Source of the DNA: Ecytonucleospora hepatopenaei
Lineage: Eukaryota; Microsporidia; Enterocytozoonidae
Assembly (NCBI GenBank): GCA_026692725.1
Contig: JAPMUG010000001.1
Location: 62,001 to 126,000, forward strand
DNA: 64,000 nt
Direction: 5' to 3'
A program made the translations under genes and the position numbers. The number at the start of each line of letters is the position of its first letter. The first letter of the stretch is position 1. Positions 29,599 to 38,817 of the stretch are shown here, one piece after another. The notes below the pieces were generated by a model that had not been told where the DNA came from, made no database searches, and saw only the letters and a list, made by a program, of their open reading frames with translations.

Positions 29599-31554
29599 TT
29601 ATAAATTATTCCTTTTTATTGTTGACTCTCCTTTCTTATCTTCTATCTTATACCCATACTTCTCTACTTCCTTCCTAATATTATCACATGCATCATAATA
29701 TGCCTTACTATCACTCTTATTCTTAGTTAACATACGTATAGTATTTCTAAATTCATTAAAAGCATGTATAACAATACTATCATTATTATTTAATATATTA
29801 TTATTTAACATATTACTATTATTATTTAATATATTACTATTACTGTTTAATGTTATCCCTAATATATTCATCATTCTCTTTACATATGTTAATATAGTAT
29901 ATATCATATCTGTACATAATACATCCATATGGGTGTTAGTTAGTTTGATAAGGTTAATGATGCTATTAAATGCATCAGTATAATTGATATTATTACGTAA
30001 GTATAGATCAACATCATTCTTAGTAGACATATAGCTATCAAATACAATATGATCAGTATGGGACATAGATTGATTATATTTAGTAGTATCATATAATACA
30101 TTACTATTTAATATATCAGTATTATTATTTAATATATTACTATTATCACTATCAGTAATATTAGTAATATTATAACTATTATATTGTTTTATTATATATC
30201 CCTCTGCTGTTGATATAAAATTATATATCTTCTTACGTGTCACCTCTGCCCTCTTCAACTGCTCCTCATCATAATTCATAGGTGCATTCCATGTATGCTG
30301 TATAAACAATATACGTAATGTAACAGGGGAATATACATTGAGGATGTCAGTGATGGTGAGGAAGTTCTTTAGACTCTTAGACATCTTTCTACCATCAATA
30401 TTTAAGTGACCAGTATGCCAGAAAGTATTACACCATGTATTACTGTTATTAGTAATATTGCTGTTATTTATATTATCATTTATATTGTTAGTAATATTAG
30501 TATTATATAATTTATTAGTAATATTATTATCACTATCTTTTATATTGTTATTATCATTATATATTATATTATCATTATATAATATATTACTATTAGTTAC
30601 ACACATGTGTAATCCCTGTGACTGTGCTATCTCATTCTCATGGTGTGGAAATGATAAATCCACTCCTCCTCCATGGATGTCAAGCTTCTCTCCATATATG
30701 CTGTGTGCCATGGCTGAACACTCTATATGCCACCCTGGTCTGCCTTTGCCCCATGGTGAGTCATATGATATTTCATTATGTTTACTTGCTTTCCATAATA
30801 CAAAATCACCATCATTCTTCTTTACTATATTGTTGTTGTTTGTATTGTTATTGTTATTGTTATTTATATTATTGTTACTACTGTTATTTATATTATTGTT
30901 ATTTATATTATTGTTACTATTATCAGTATTACTGTTATTGTTACTATTATTACTGTTTGTTGTATCCTCTCCCTCTAATATTATACTATTCTTCTGTGTC
31001 TCTGGTCTTAATAAATTATACTTCTTATACTTCTTATACTCTTCTAAATCAAAATACACACTTCCATTTGACTCATATGCCAGACTGCCACTAACTAACT
31101 CTTCTATGTACTTTACCACCTGGGGCACATACTGGTCCACTCTGGTTATGAAGTTGGCTCTTTTCACGCTCAGCACCTCCATCTGGTCCAGGAACTCTTT
31201 CTCGTACTTCCTGCTCAGGTCCACCCAGGATGTGCCTGTTTCTGCTGCTCTTTTTATTATCTTGTCATCTATGTTTGTTATGTTCATTGTCATGTTTATG
31301 CCATATCCAAAGTAGTCTTCCAACACTCTCCTTACCACGTCAAATGAAATGTACGTTCTAGCATGGCCTATGTGTGGTGAGTCATATACAGTAGGACCAC
31401 ATATGTATATGTTTACATTGTTAGGGTCAATAGGTTTAAATATGTCTTTATTCTTAGTTAGTGAATTATACACATATATATTATTATCATTAGAATTGTT
31501 AGTATTATTAGTGTTATTAGTAATATTTGTATTATTAGAATTGTTTGTATTCAT
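29599..31554 (-). CDS. Cysteinyl-tRNA synthetase with Asn-rich insertions
   Basis: 651 aa. Class I motifs: zinc ligand and entry YICGPTVYDSPHIGHARTY (HIGH = HIGH), WHIECSAM, DLSFPHHENEIAQ, FWHTGHLNIDGRKMSKSLKNF (KMSKS). Residues of about 198-245 are an almost pure Asn/Ser tract not present in other CysRS, and further Asn-rich stretches lie at ~325-370, ~450-480 and ~600-620. All sit between conserved blocks, so function is probably kept. The inserts are encoded by AAT/AAC microsatellites; the conserved blocks use more GC. Start ATG at 31554 lies within another Asn run (MNTNNSNNTN). Confidence 0.94.
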   Translation of the reverse strand: MNTNNSNNTNITNNTNNTNNSNDNNIYVYNSLTKNKDIFKPIDPNNVNIYICGPTVYDSPHIGHARTYISFDVVRRVLEDYFGYGINMTMNITNIDDKIIKRAAETGTSWVDLSRKYEKEFLDQMEVLSVKRANFITRVDQYVPQVVKYIEELVSGSLAYESNGSVYFDLEEYKKYKKYNLLRPETQKNSIILEGEDTTNSNNSNNNSNTDNSNNNINNNNINNSSNNNINNNNNNNTNNNNIVKKNDGDFVLWKASKHNEISYDSPWGKGRPGWHIECSAMAHSIYGEKLDIHGGGVDLSFPHHENEIAQSQGLHMCVTNSNILYNDNIIYNDNNNIKDSDNNITNKLYNTNITNNINDNINNSNITNNSNTWCNTFWHTGHLNIDGRKMSKSLKNFLTITDILNVYSPVTLRILFIQHTWNAPMNYDEEQLKRAEVTRKKIYNFISTAEGYIIKQYNSYNITNITDSDNSNILNNNTDILNSNVLYDTTKYNQSMSHTDHIVFDSYMSTKNDVDLYLRNNINYTDAFNSIINLIKLTNTHMDVLCTDMIYTILTYVKRMMNILGITLNSNSNILNNNSNMLNNNILNNNDSIVIHAFNEFRNTIRMLTKNKSDSKAYYDACDNIRKEVEKYGYKIEDKKGESTIKRNNL

Positions 31555-32017
31555 TTGTAAATATATAAATAAAAATATATAAATTATAAAATATTATATT
31601 AATATATATAAATTATTATATAAATTATAAATTATAAATATAAACTATTATATAAATAAAATGGGGTAAAAAATATGTTTTATTATAAATAAAATATATA
31701 TCACATCCCAACACGTTGTTCCGTGATACAAATTTTACCTTAAATTTTAACAGATTTTTTTAATTTACAAATTTAATATAATAAGTAAGAACCATGATTA
31801 TACTTTACATTATATACATCGGAACTGACATTAGAATAGTTTTCTCAGGAAATTAATTTCAAAATTAATTTTTGCTGCTTAAAAATTTTAAGAATAAATA
31901 AACCCATCCTTATTATTAATATATTATTTTGATTTTTACTAAACTATTTTATTTATGAATCACCTTAGATGTGACAATATATAATTTAATATTATAATTA
32001 ATCTAAAATAATTTTAT
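31555..32017. other. Gene-free stretch with a non-repetitive island
   Basis: The outer parts are AT repeats. About 31695-31960 is less repetitive than the spacers around it, with words such as CACATCCCAACACGTTGTTC and CATCGGAACTGACATTAG, and a TATCAC...GTGATA inverted pair near 31700-31732. No coding frame is seen. It may hold a non-coding RNA, but I could not match U1-U6, SRP or RNase P signatures. Confidence 0.35.
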
Positions 32018-32377
32018 TTATTTCAATACCTTCTTCATTCTTAAATCTCCATAATGCCCACACTGTGCCTTTCTGCACCTGGTTGCCTTGGCTGCATTGT
32101 TTGCATAGCACCTTCTGCATATCTTCACTTTCAGCTGCTGCAATGCCAACATTTTGTTTGTTTCTGTCATATTTCCTCCTCCCAGCAAGAGAGGAGCAGC
32201 AGTAAAAAAGGTACTTGGTAGCATACTAATCTTAATGTTATTATAATTATCAATCAAACAAGTATTTCTCAGCTCACAGCCATATTCTCTAATACTCTCA
32301 TTTATGTCACTAACAGTGGTATGTTCAGTAACAGATCTACATATGGTACCATTATGAGTGGTAATAAAAATATACAT
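32018..32377 (-). CDS. Ribosomal protein eL40 with degenerate N-terminal ubiquitin-like domain
   Basis: 119 aa. The last 51 residues are eL40 with its zinc site: KICRRCYANNAAKATRCRKAQCGH. The first ~68 residues have ubiquitin-like beginnings (MYIFITTHNGT) and end LLLGGG at the place where ubiquitin ends LRLRGG, so the fusion layout of ubiquitin-eL40 is retained. The ubiquitin moiety is strongly diverged, short and nearly without Lys, so it cannot act as normal ubiquitin (inference) and may serve as a cleavable chaperone. ATTTTACCC directly abuts the ATG. Confidence 0.85.
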   Translation of the reverse strand: MYIFITTHNGTICRSVTEHTTVSDINESIREYGCELRNTCLIDNYNNIKISMLPSTFFTAAPLLLGGGNMTETNKMLALQQLKVKICRRCYANNAAKATRCRKAQCGHYGDLRMKKVLK

Positions 32378-32489
32378 GGGTAAAATTTTTATAAAAAATA
32401 AAAGTAAAATACATTAGTAAGAAATATAGATATAAAATAAAATATAAAATATATTTTTATACCCATTAGAAATAAATATTATACTATAC

Positions 32490-32544
32490 TTATAATATAC
32501 TTATAATATACTTATAATATACTTATAATATACTTATAATATAA
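32490..32544. repeat. Five 11-bp tandem repeats (TTATAATATAC)
   Basis: Five near-perfect copies upstream of the Asn-rich gene at 32591. Confidence 0.88.
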
Positions 32545-32590
32545 TATACTATAATTATTTAATTTATAATATACAATAATATAATATAAT

Positions 32591-34651
32591 ATGAATACTT
32601 ATGGTAATAGAAATTATAAAAATGAATTTTATCAAAGATTTAAAACATATTTTCCATGTTCACCCCATCCAACAATAATAATAGAAGATGATATGTATAA
32701 GTTAAAGTTTTTAAGTACAGAAATATGTATAAGTATATCTAATGATAATATATATAATACTAATAATTGTAATAATAGTAATAATAGTAATATATTAAAT
32801 AATAATACTAATAATAGTAATATATCTAATGATAATAGTAATAATAGTAATATATTAAATAATTGTAATAATACTAATAATAGTAATATATTAAATAATA
32901 ATACTAATATATTAAATAATTCTACTAATAATACTACTATTTGTAATATTTTATATAAAAAAGCTATAAGTGTAATAGAAGGTATAAATATGAGTGTTAT
33001 AAAAAGAAAAGCATATGATGACAATATATTACTAAAAAACACAAAAGCAACATCCACCAACATGCAGAAGAACAAAGAGCTAAAAAGCAAAATAAAAGAC
33101 ATAGCAGAAAAGACAGCAACAAATGCACCACCCAAAGAAATAAAAGAAGAAAACAAAAAGCTGCAGCAGATAATCCAGTCCAAGATAGAAAGCAAGCAAG
33201 AGCACCTGAAAGCACAGCAGGAAGAAGTGTACAATGTGTTACAAGAAGAGGAGGCAGTGGCAAAGAAGATAAAAGCAAATCAAGAAGAAGAGGAGAGAGA
33301 AAGAAGAGAAGAAGTAAAAGATATATTACTAGAAAATAGTAATAATGATAATAATAGCAATATATTAAATAATGATATAAATAATGATAATAATAGTAAT
33401 AATGATAATAACATAAATAATACTAATATAAAGAATAAACCAATAATAAAAGTAATAAAAAGAAAAAATACTAATAATACTAATAAATTATATAACAGTA
33501 ATAATGATAAATTATATAACAGCAATAATGATACTAATAATGATATTGATAATAATATTATACTTAAACAATTAGATATATTAAATAATATACACAATAT
33601 ACACAATATACATAATACACTATATGATGATAATAACAATATAAACAATAATAACAATAATAACAATAATAACAACAATAACAACAATAACAATAATAAC
33701 AATAATATACATAATTCTATTAATGGTTATATTGGTGATGGTAGTTATACACCTACACTCATATATGATGAATATAATGATATCAATGAATTTATGTCAT
33801 ATGATAATGCATATAAATATATTAATGATAATAAATGTAATATAAATAGAATAGATAATATAAACAATATAGATAATATAAGTAGAATAGAATATGATAT
33901 ATTAAATACTAATACATATAATGGTAATAATGAAATATTAAGAAATGATAATACTACTAATACTAATACTAATAATAATTTACATAATGATAATAATATA
34001 TTAGATATCCATACTAGTAGTGATTTTATTAGTACAATAGATATGAGTGATAGTAATACTAATATAAGTGATAATGATAATATATTAGATAATAATTTAT
34101 ATAATGATAATAATAATATTTCAACCTGTCATAAATATATTAAAAACAATAAACATAATATATTAGATAATAAATTAAATGATAACAACAATATATTAGA
34201 TAATAGTTATAATAATATTTTATTAGATAATAATAAAAATATATTAGATAACAATATATTAGATAACAACAATAATAAAAATATATTAGATAATAACAAT
34301 AATAAAAATATATTAGATAACAACAATATATTACATAATATCATTAATTATACTATATCACACCATAAACCATGGTCATATGCACTCAACTGCATATGCC
34401 ACTCATATGGCCTATTGCCACCTGAATATGAAATAGTCAGGCAGAATGACGTGTTTGTGTGTGAGGCTACCTTTTACAGCAGCAGGTTCAGCAGCAACTA
34501 CGAGTATAACAAGGGCGATGCCAAGGAGGGGGTGGCACAGAAGGTGGTGGACCATTTGGAGAGGAACATAGAGAGAGTGGTGGAAGTGCATGAGAGAGAT
34601 AAGAAGGAAAAAGATAAAGAAATAAATAAAATACATAATAAAATAAAATAA
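32591..34651 (+). CDS. Asn-rich protein with C-terminal dsRBD-like domain, 686 aa
   Basis: Three parts are visible. Residues ~1-60 and ~255-590 are dominated by Asn tracts (a run of more than 15 Asn near 360-375). Residues ~140-245 are a charged coiled coil (KELKSKIKDIAEKTATN... QEEEERERREEVKDIL). Residues ~595-665 look like a double-stranded RNA-binding motif: PWSYALNCICHSYGLLPPEYEI, VCEATFYSS, GDAKEGVAQKVVDHLE (the final KE..A...V pattern). The conserved parts are GC-richer than the Asn tracts. The dsRBD call is by pattern only. Role unknown; possibly RNA binding. Confidence 0.62.
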   Translation: MNTYGNRNYKNEFYQRFKTYFPCSPHPTIIIEDDMYKLKFLSTEICISISNDNIYNTNNCNNSNNSNILNNNTNNSNISNDNSNNSNILNNCNNTNNSNILNNNTNILNNSTNNTTICNILYKKAISVIEGINMSVIKRKAYDDNILLKNTKATSTNMQKNKELKSKIKDIAEKTATNAPPKEIKEENKKLQQIIQSKIESKQEHLKAQQEEVYNVLQEEEAVAKKIKANQEEEERERREEVKDILLENSNNDNNSNILNNDINNDNNSNNDNNINNTNIKNKPIIKVIKRKNTNNTNKLYNSNNDKLYNSNNDTNNDIDNNIILKQLDILNNIHNIHNIHNTLYDDNNNINNNNNNNNNNNNNNNNNNNNNIHNSINGYIGDGSYTPTLIYDEYNDINEFMSYDNAYKYINDNKCNINRIDNINNIDNISRIEYDILNTNTYNGNNEILRNDNTTNTNTNNNLHNDNNILDIHTSSDFISTIDMSDSNTNISDNDNILDNNLYNDNNNISTCHKYIKNNKHNILDNKLNDNNNILDNSYNNILLDNNKNILDNNILDNNNNKNILDNNNNKNILDNNNILHNIINYTISHHKPWSYALNCICHSYGLLPPEYEIVRQNDVFVCEATFYSSRFSSNYEYNKGDAKEGVAQKVVDHLERNIERVVEVHERDKKEKDKEINKIHNKIK
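33636..33712 (+). repeat. (AAYAAY)n microsatellite encoding poly-Asn
   Basis: A run of AAT/AAC codons within the Asn-rich dsRBD-like gene encodes the longest Asn tract of the window. Confidence 0.92.
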
Positions 34652-34785
34652 ATTAATTTATAGTAATATAATATAATACGTAGTAAACTATACTATAATA
34701 AATTAATTTATAATAATATAATATAACAATTATTTTATTAATATAATATATTTATATAATATAATAATATAATATAATATATAAA

Positions 34786-35643
34786 TTAATGTTTAAACAT
34801 ATTTTCTATTTCATTTATATTTTTATATATAAACATATCTAATACATCTATTATATTATTAGTGGTAATATTAGTATTATTTATATTTTCTACTTTTATT
34901 CTTTTTATTTGTTCTACTGTATTATTATAATTATTGTTATTGTTAGTATTATTATAATTATTGTTATTGTTAGTATTATTGTTAGTGTTATTGTTAGCAT
35001 TATTACTGTTTATACTATTGTTAGTATTGTTACTGTTAGTATTTCTTAATAACTCTTTACTTACTGGTAATCCTTTTAATACCTCATCTGTCCTTCTTAT
35101 TATCTCATTCTTATAGTTCATCATTGTATCCCACACGTAATAGACCAGCAAATGACCATCTTTGTACTTGCGGGTGTTCAGGCTGCTGTACGCCTTTTTG
35201 GCTGCTCTGAAATCGTAGAACTCCACTATCTTCTGGTAGGGCTTGCTCAGGCGGATGTCTCGCACCTCTCCGTACTTGCTCACCAGCTGCATTGCTTCCT
35301 GGTCTGTCACTTCGCTGCTTGTGTCCTTGAAGTATATTATCATTGATGACTGGTTGCAGCTGTCCAGCACCTCTTCGTTTCCTTTTTGTATTTCATTCTT
35401 GCTGATGGTGTATGAGAAATTCAAATTGGTAAATAACTTGGTAGTTCTGAATGTCTGGTAGAATAGGACTGCTTTTCTAAAATCATAAAAAGTAACAAAC
35501 AGATTCAAAATACGAGGAATGGAGTAGATTTCAAAGATGTCTTCTTTAGGCAGTAGGTTTTTAAATTCAGTGAGTTCCTTAAGGTTAGAAAAGTTAGTGA
35601 CTAAAATAGTTCTGGTACTTGGTAAAGTTTTAATATTTTGCAT
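34786..35643 (-). CDS. RRM protein, Mei2-like, 285 aa
   Basis: Two RRM-like halves are visible: residues ~10-80 (RTILVTNFSN ... LFVTFYDFRKAVLFYQTF) and ~100-170 (SSMIIYFKDTSSEVTDQEAMQLVSKYGEVRDIRL then KIVEFYDFRAAKKAYSSLN). The RNP1-like FVEFYD-R-A-A pattern is typical of the tandem RRMs of Mei2-like proteins, which bind RNA in meiosis and differentiation. The characteristic third, C-terminal Mei2 RRM is absent; instead an Asn-repeat tail follows (~205-245). Start ATG at 35643. Family call moderate. Confidence 0.65.
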   Translation of the reverse strand: MQNIKTLPSTRTILVTNFSNLKELTEFKNLLPKEDIFEIYSIPRILNLFVTFYDFRKAVLFYQTFRTTKLFTNLNFSYTISKNEIQKGNEEVLDSCNQSSMIIYFKDTSSEVTDQEAMQLVSKYGEVRDIRLSKPYQKIVEFYDFRAAKKAYSSLNTRKYKDGHLLVYYVWDTMMNYKNEIIRRTDEVLKGLPVSKELLRNTNSNNTNNSINSNNANNNTNNNTNNNNNYNNTNNNNNYNNTVEQIKRIKVENINNTNITTNNIIDVLDMFIYKNINEIENMFKH

Positions 35644-35908
35644 TATAAAAGTAAATTAAATTAAATAATATAATATAAAATAAAATATAATAAATTATAT
35701 AATATAATAATAATATAATAATATAATAAATTATATATAATAAATTATAAATTACAACAATAATATAATAAATTATAATAAAAGAATAAGGGTTAAAATT
35801 TATAAATTATATTTTTATTATATATATGTATTTTTATTTTTAGTTTATAATCATTTTCTATCAAATGTCAAAATATCATATAAATATAAAAATAATACCT
35901 TACCCTTA

Positions 35909-36022
35909 CATTTTAAGATACAATTGTATGAAGAATACAATAGGAAATATATGAATATAATAAGATATTAATTAATATTATATTTAATTATTGTATTCTT
36001 CATACAATTGTATCTTAAAATG
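35909..36022. repeat. Perfect 33-bp inverted repeat with 48-bp loop
   Basis: Arm 35909-35941 (CATTTTAAGATACAATTGTA...) is the exact reverse complement of 35990-36022. The loop is AT-only apart from four G. Each arm also contains a small nested inversion (ATTGTAT...ATACAAT). Confidence 0.95.
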
Positions 36023-36083
36023 CAATTAAATTAATATTAATTAATACTAGTTTATTGAATAATAATATTTTAATGAATAAATA

Positions 36084-36157
36084 ATTGAATATAAAATAAA
36101 ATAAAATTATTGATTTAATTATTGAATATAAAATAAAATAAAATTATTGATTAAATA
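36084..36157. repeat. 37-bp direct tandem duplication
   Basis: ATTGAATATAAAATAAAATA... is present twice head-to-tail, nearly identical. Confidence 0.9.
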
Positions 36158-36859
36158 ATTGTATATTAGTTTATAATATTAGTAAATAATATAATATATA
36201 TAAAATATATTTATTATACTATAAATATTTATTATATTCTATATATTAATATAAAATGGTATTATAGTATAATATATAATAATTATAGAATATAGTAACT
36301 ATACAATAATAAATATAGTAAAATATAAGTTATTATTTAGAGTATAGTTTAAAGTATTATATATAAATATGACATAATAGATGAAAATAAGTTATATTGA
36401 AAATAAGTTATAAAATACAAAATATATAATATAAAAATATTTAGTATAGTTAATAAATTAAAACATTATATTACGATAAAATACATTTTATTAAAGTAAT
36501 GTATTATAAAATATTTAAGTAATAAAATACATTATATTTAAGTAATAAAATATATTTAAGTAATAAAATATAATAAAGTAATACATAATATTAAAGTAAT
36601 AAATTATAATAAAATACATTATAAACAGTATGATATAATATAATTAAGTAATTTGTTATACTAAAATATAAAATGATAGTATTTGATAGAAATGTGATAT
36701 ATTATTGATTTTTTAATTTGATATTTTATACTGTCATGTTTTTATGACTATTGATTTATATTTGATTGTATTATAAACTGCTCTAATATTGCTTTATTTA
36801 TTAAAATTTTAATTATGCTATTGATATGCTGTCATAACAAAAAATGAGAATTCTCCCTT

Positions 36860-37531
36860 ATGCATGAAATTTACAAAATTTTGAAGTTCAAGAGGAAGGT
36901 GCACATGAAGGACCTTGTTGAGTGCATGGTGGAGTGGGGGATGGTGTACGTGCCATTGCGCTGCAAAAAGTGCAAGAGAAGCACCATAAAAGTGTACAAT
37001 GACGCCACAAGAATGGATAAGTGTTTCTTTGCACATACAGAATGTGACGTACATATAGCAATCAAGGCATGTCTCTGGGGCAGTGACATAAGAATGCCAT
37101 TTATAGAAATATTAAGGTTTATACAGAAATATACAGAAAATGATGATATAGAGTGGTTAAGCTTAACTAATGAGCATATGAATCAGAAAACAATAACAAC
37201 ACTATATAATAAATTAGCAAGTAAGGAAAAGGAAATGGTAAAAAATATGAAAAGATATTATTATAAGAATTATATTGAAAACAAAAATAATAAACATAAT
37301 AAACATAATAATAAATATTATACTGAAAGATATTATGATAATATAAATAACAATAATACAAATAATTATAATAATGATAATAATGATAATAATTGTAACA
37401 TAGATATAGATATAGAAAAAATAAACAAAATAGAACGGAAACATGAATTTGCTAAATATTTGACATTTGATGAAATGTTTATGATAATATGGGAAACCAT
37501 AGCATATAGAGAATATAACAGTACTATGTAA
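36860..37531 (+). CDS. Zinc-ribbon protein, 223 aa, possibly derived from an ISXO2-type transposase
   Basis: The ATG follows TTCTCCCTT (CCC motif). Residues ~30-60 hold CKKCKRSTIKVYN...KCFFAHTEC, a likely zinc ribbon, followed by SDIRMPFIEILRFIQKYTEND...QKTITTLYNKL. This Cys-ribbon plus helix-turn-helix order is like the N-terminus of ISXO2/IS1595-type transposases, which are common in microsporidia. The DDE part is missing; instead an Asn/Tyr-rich linker (~150-185) and a C-terminal helix follow. Could be a domesticated fragment or an unrelated DNA-binding protein. Confidence 0.55.
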   Translation: MHEIYKILKFKRKVHMKDLVECMVEWGMVYVPLRCKKCKRSTIKVYNDATRMDKCFFAHTECDVHIAIKACLWGSDIRMPFIEILRFIQKYTENDDIEWLSLTNEHMNQKTITTLYNKLASKEKEMVKNMKRYYYKNYIENKNNKHNKHNNKYYTERYYDNINNNNTNNYNNDNNDNNCNIDIDIEKINKIERKHEFAKYLTFDEMFMIIWETIAYREYNSTM

Positions 37532-37622
37532 TATTAATTTATTAATTAATAAAATATTATATTTCTATTGTAATTCATTAATAAAATATTTATATTTTAT
37601 TTTATTAGCATAAAACAATATT

Positions 37623-37910
37623 ATGCTTAAAACTAAAAAATATTTTAATGATTTTCTATTTGACAGATCTAAATGTAAGAATGCACTGTATAACCAAATA
37701 TGTGCTATTTATTTGTTATATTATAGATACAGTGTGGAAATTGGTGTTGCTGTTATGTCATGGCCAGAGGCAATTTGTGTCAATTTTCTAATGTTTTTAT
37801 TTGTGGTAGGGTTAATAAGGTATTTATTTATATTTTTTAGTTATTACCTGGTTAAATTTATAGTAATATTATTTGAGTTTTATAAATTTTACAATAGTAA
37901 AAATACATAA
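37623..37910 (+). CDS. Small two-helix membrane protein, ssSPT-like, 95 aa
   Basis: Residues ~28-75 read YLLYYRYSVEIGVAVMSWPEAICVNF followed by a long hydrophobic helix. This pattern (YY-Y near helix 1, a W-x-E element, then a second helix) is that of the small subunit of serine palmitoyltransferase, which activates the first step of sphingolipid synthesis in the ER. Length fits (70-95 aa). Similarity is short, so the call is tentative. It lies upstream of the V-ATPase c gene. Confidence 0.5.
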   Translation: MLKTKKYFNDFLFDRSKCKNALYNQICAIYLLYYRYSVEIGVAVMSWPEAICVNFLMFLFVVGLIRYLFIFFSYYLVKFIVILFEFYKFYNSKNT

Positions 37911-38239
37911 TAAAATAAACTATATAAATATACATATCATAATTTAATAAATAAATATAAATATAAATATTATTATATAATAAAATAAAGTATATAAAAT
38001 TATAATAAAATAAATTAATAATAAAATAAAGTATATAAAATTATAACAAAATAAACTATATAAATATACATATCATAAATTAATAATAAACTAACTTTTG
38101 TTTATTTATGTTTTAAATTATAAATATTTAATTAATTACACAATAACAAAGTATAATACTATATAAAATATAAACAGTAAAATATATATATATATATATA
38201 ATATAATTAATATAATATAAAAATACATTATAAGTTATA
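37911..38239. repeat. AT-rich spacer with duplicated segments
   Basis: Two near-identical copies of an AACTATATAAATATACATAT-type segment (about 37917 and 38051) and two copies of an AAAGTATATAAAATTATAA-type segment between them. Seen by eye; no gene. Confidence 0.75.
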
Positions 38240-38692
38240 ATGAGTGAATTAGAAGTTATTAACATTTTAAATGCAATATCCACATGCCTTACCATGCTAC
38301 CTACACTTGTAGGCGTGGGTAAGGGATTACATCTTGCTACTGAGGGAATATGCAAGTCTGTTGAATACGACTTAGACTTAACTTTTTCAATTATGCCCAT
38401 GGCTTTTACGTCTGCACCTGCCATATACTCGCTGCTTTTATATTTTTACATGGCTTCTAAGAGTCCAAAGACTCTCATTGGTGCAATTCAGTGTTTGGGA
38501 GGGTGTGCACTGCAGGGATTTGCGTGTGCCAGCTGTGGATACGTTATGGGAGGAATAGCAAAGGATGCAGCAATAGCCAGAGCAAAGCAAAAGAAATTTA
38601 CATCTTCATACTTTTTACTTTTAATTTTTGGTGAGTTAATTGGTTTACTTTCTTTAGTGTTAGGAATGTTAATTTTATCAAAGACAAAATAG
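38240..38692 (+). CDS. V-type ATPase proteolipid subunit c
   Basis: 150 aa with four hydrophobic helices. TM2 region SIMPMAFTSAPAIYSLLL and the TM3 to loop stretch GFACASCGYVMGGIAKDAAIARA match subunit c. TM4 YFLLLIFGELIGLLSLVLGM carries the essential proton-binding Glu (IFGELIGL, cf. IFAEVLGL), and the protein ends LILSKTK. Subunit c forms the rotor ring of the vacuolar proton pump. Vma11 is the alternative paralogue. The first two thirds are GC-richer than the last third. Confidence 0.86.
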   Translation: MSELEVINILNAISTCLTMLPTLVGVGKGLHLATEGICKSVEYDLDLTFSIMPMAFTSAPAIYSLLLYFYMASKSPKTLIGAIQCLGGCALQGFACASCGYVMGGIAKDAAIARAKQKKFTSSYFLLLIFGELIGLLSLVLGMLILSKTK

Positions 38693-38817
38693 AAATTAAA
38701 AAATAAATTTATATATTTATAGAATATTTTTAAAATTTAATTTAAATACTAATATAAATATTAATATAAATATAAATTACTATTGATTTTAAATTAAAAA
38801 TAATTTCTACTCCCATT

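Larger units (their letters stand above)
35644..36859. other. 1.2-kb gene-free AT-rich spacer
   Basis: Over 80% AT by eye and rich in short repeats. It contains the long inverted repeat at 35909-36022, a 37-bp tandem duplication at 36084-36157 and irregular TAAGTAATAAAATA-type repeats at about 36490-36650. No coding frame or RNA is seen. Confidence 0.8.

Noticed and set aside
30458..31315. Leu/Ile-rich frame on the plus strand
   Set aside because: Antisense of the Asn-rich CysRS gene; the apparent hydrophobic protein is only the complement of AAT repeats.
31690..31965. U6, U2 or SRP RNA gene
   Set aside because: None of the diagnostic sequences (ACAGAGA, GTAGTA, GGAAAC-type SRP loop) could be found on either strand.
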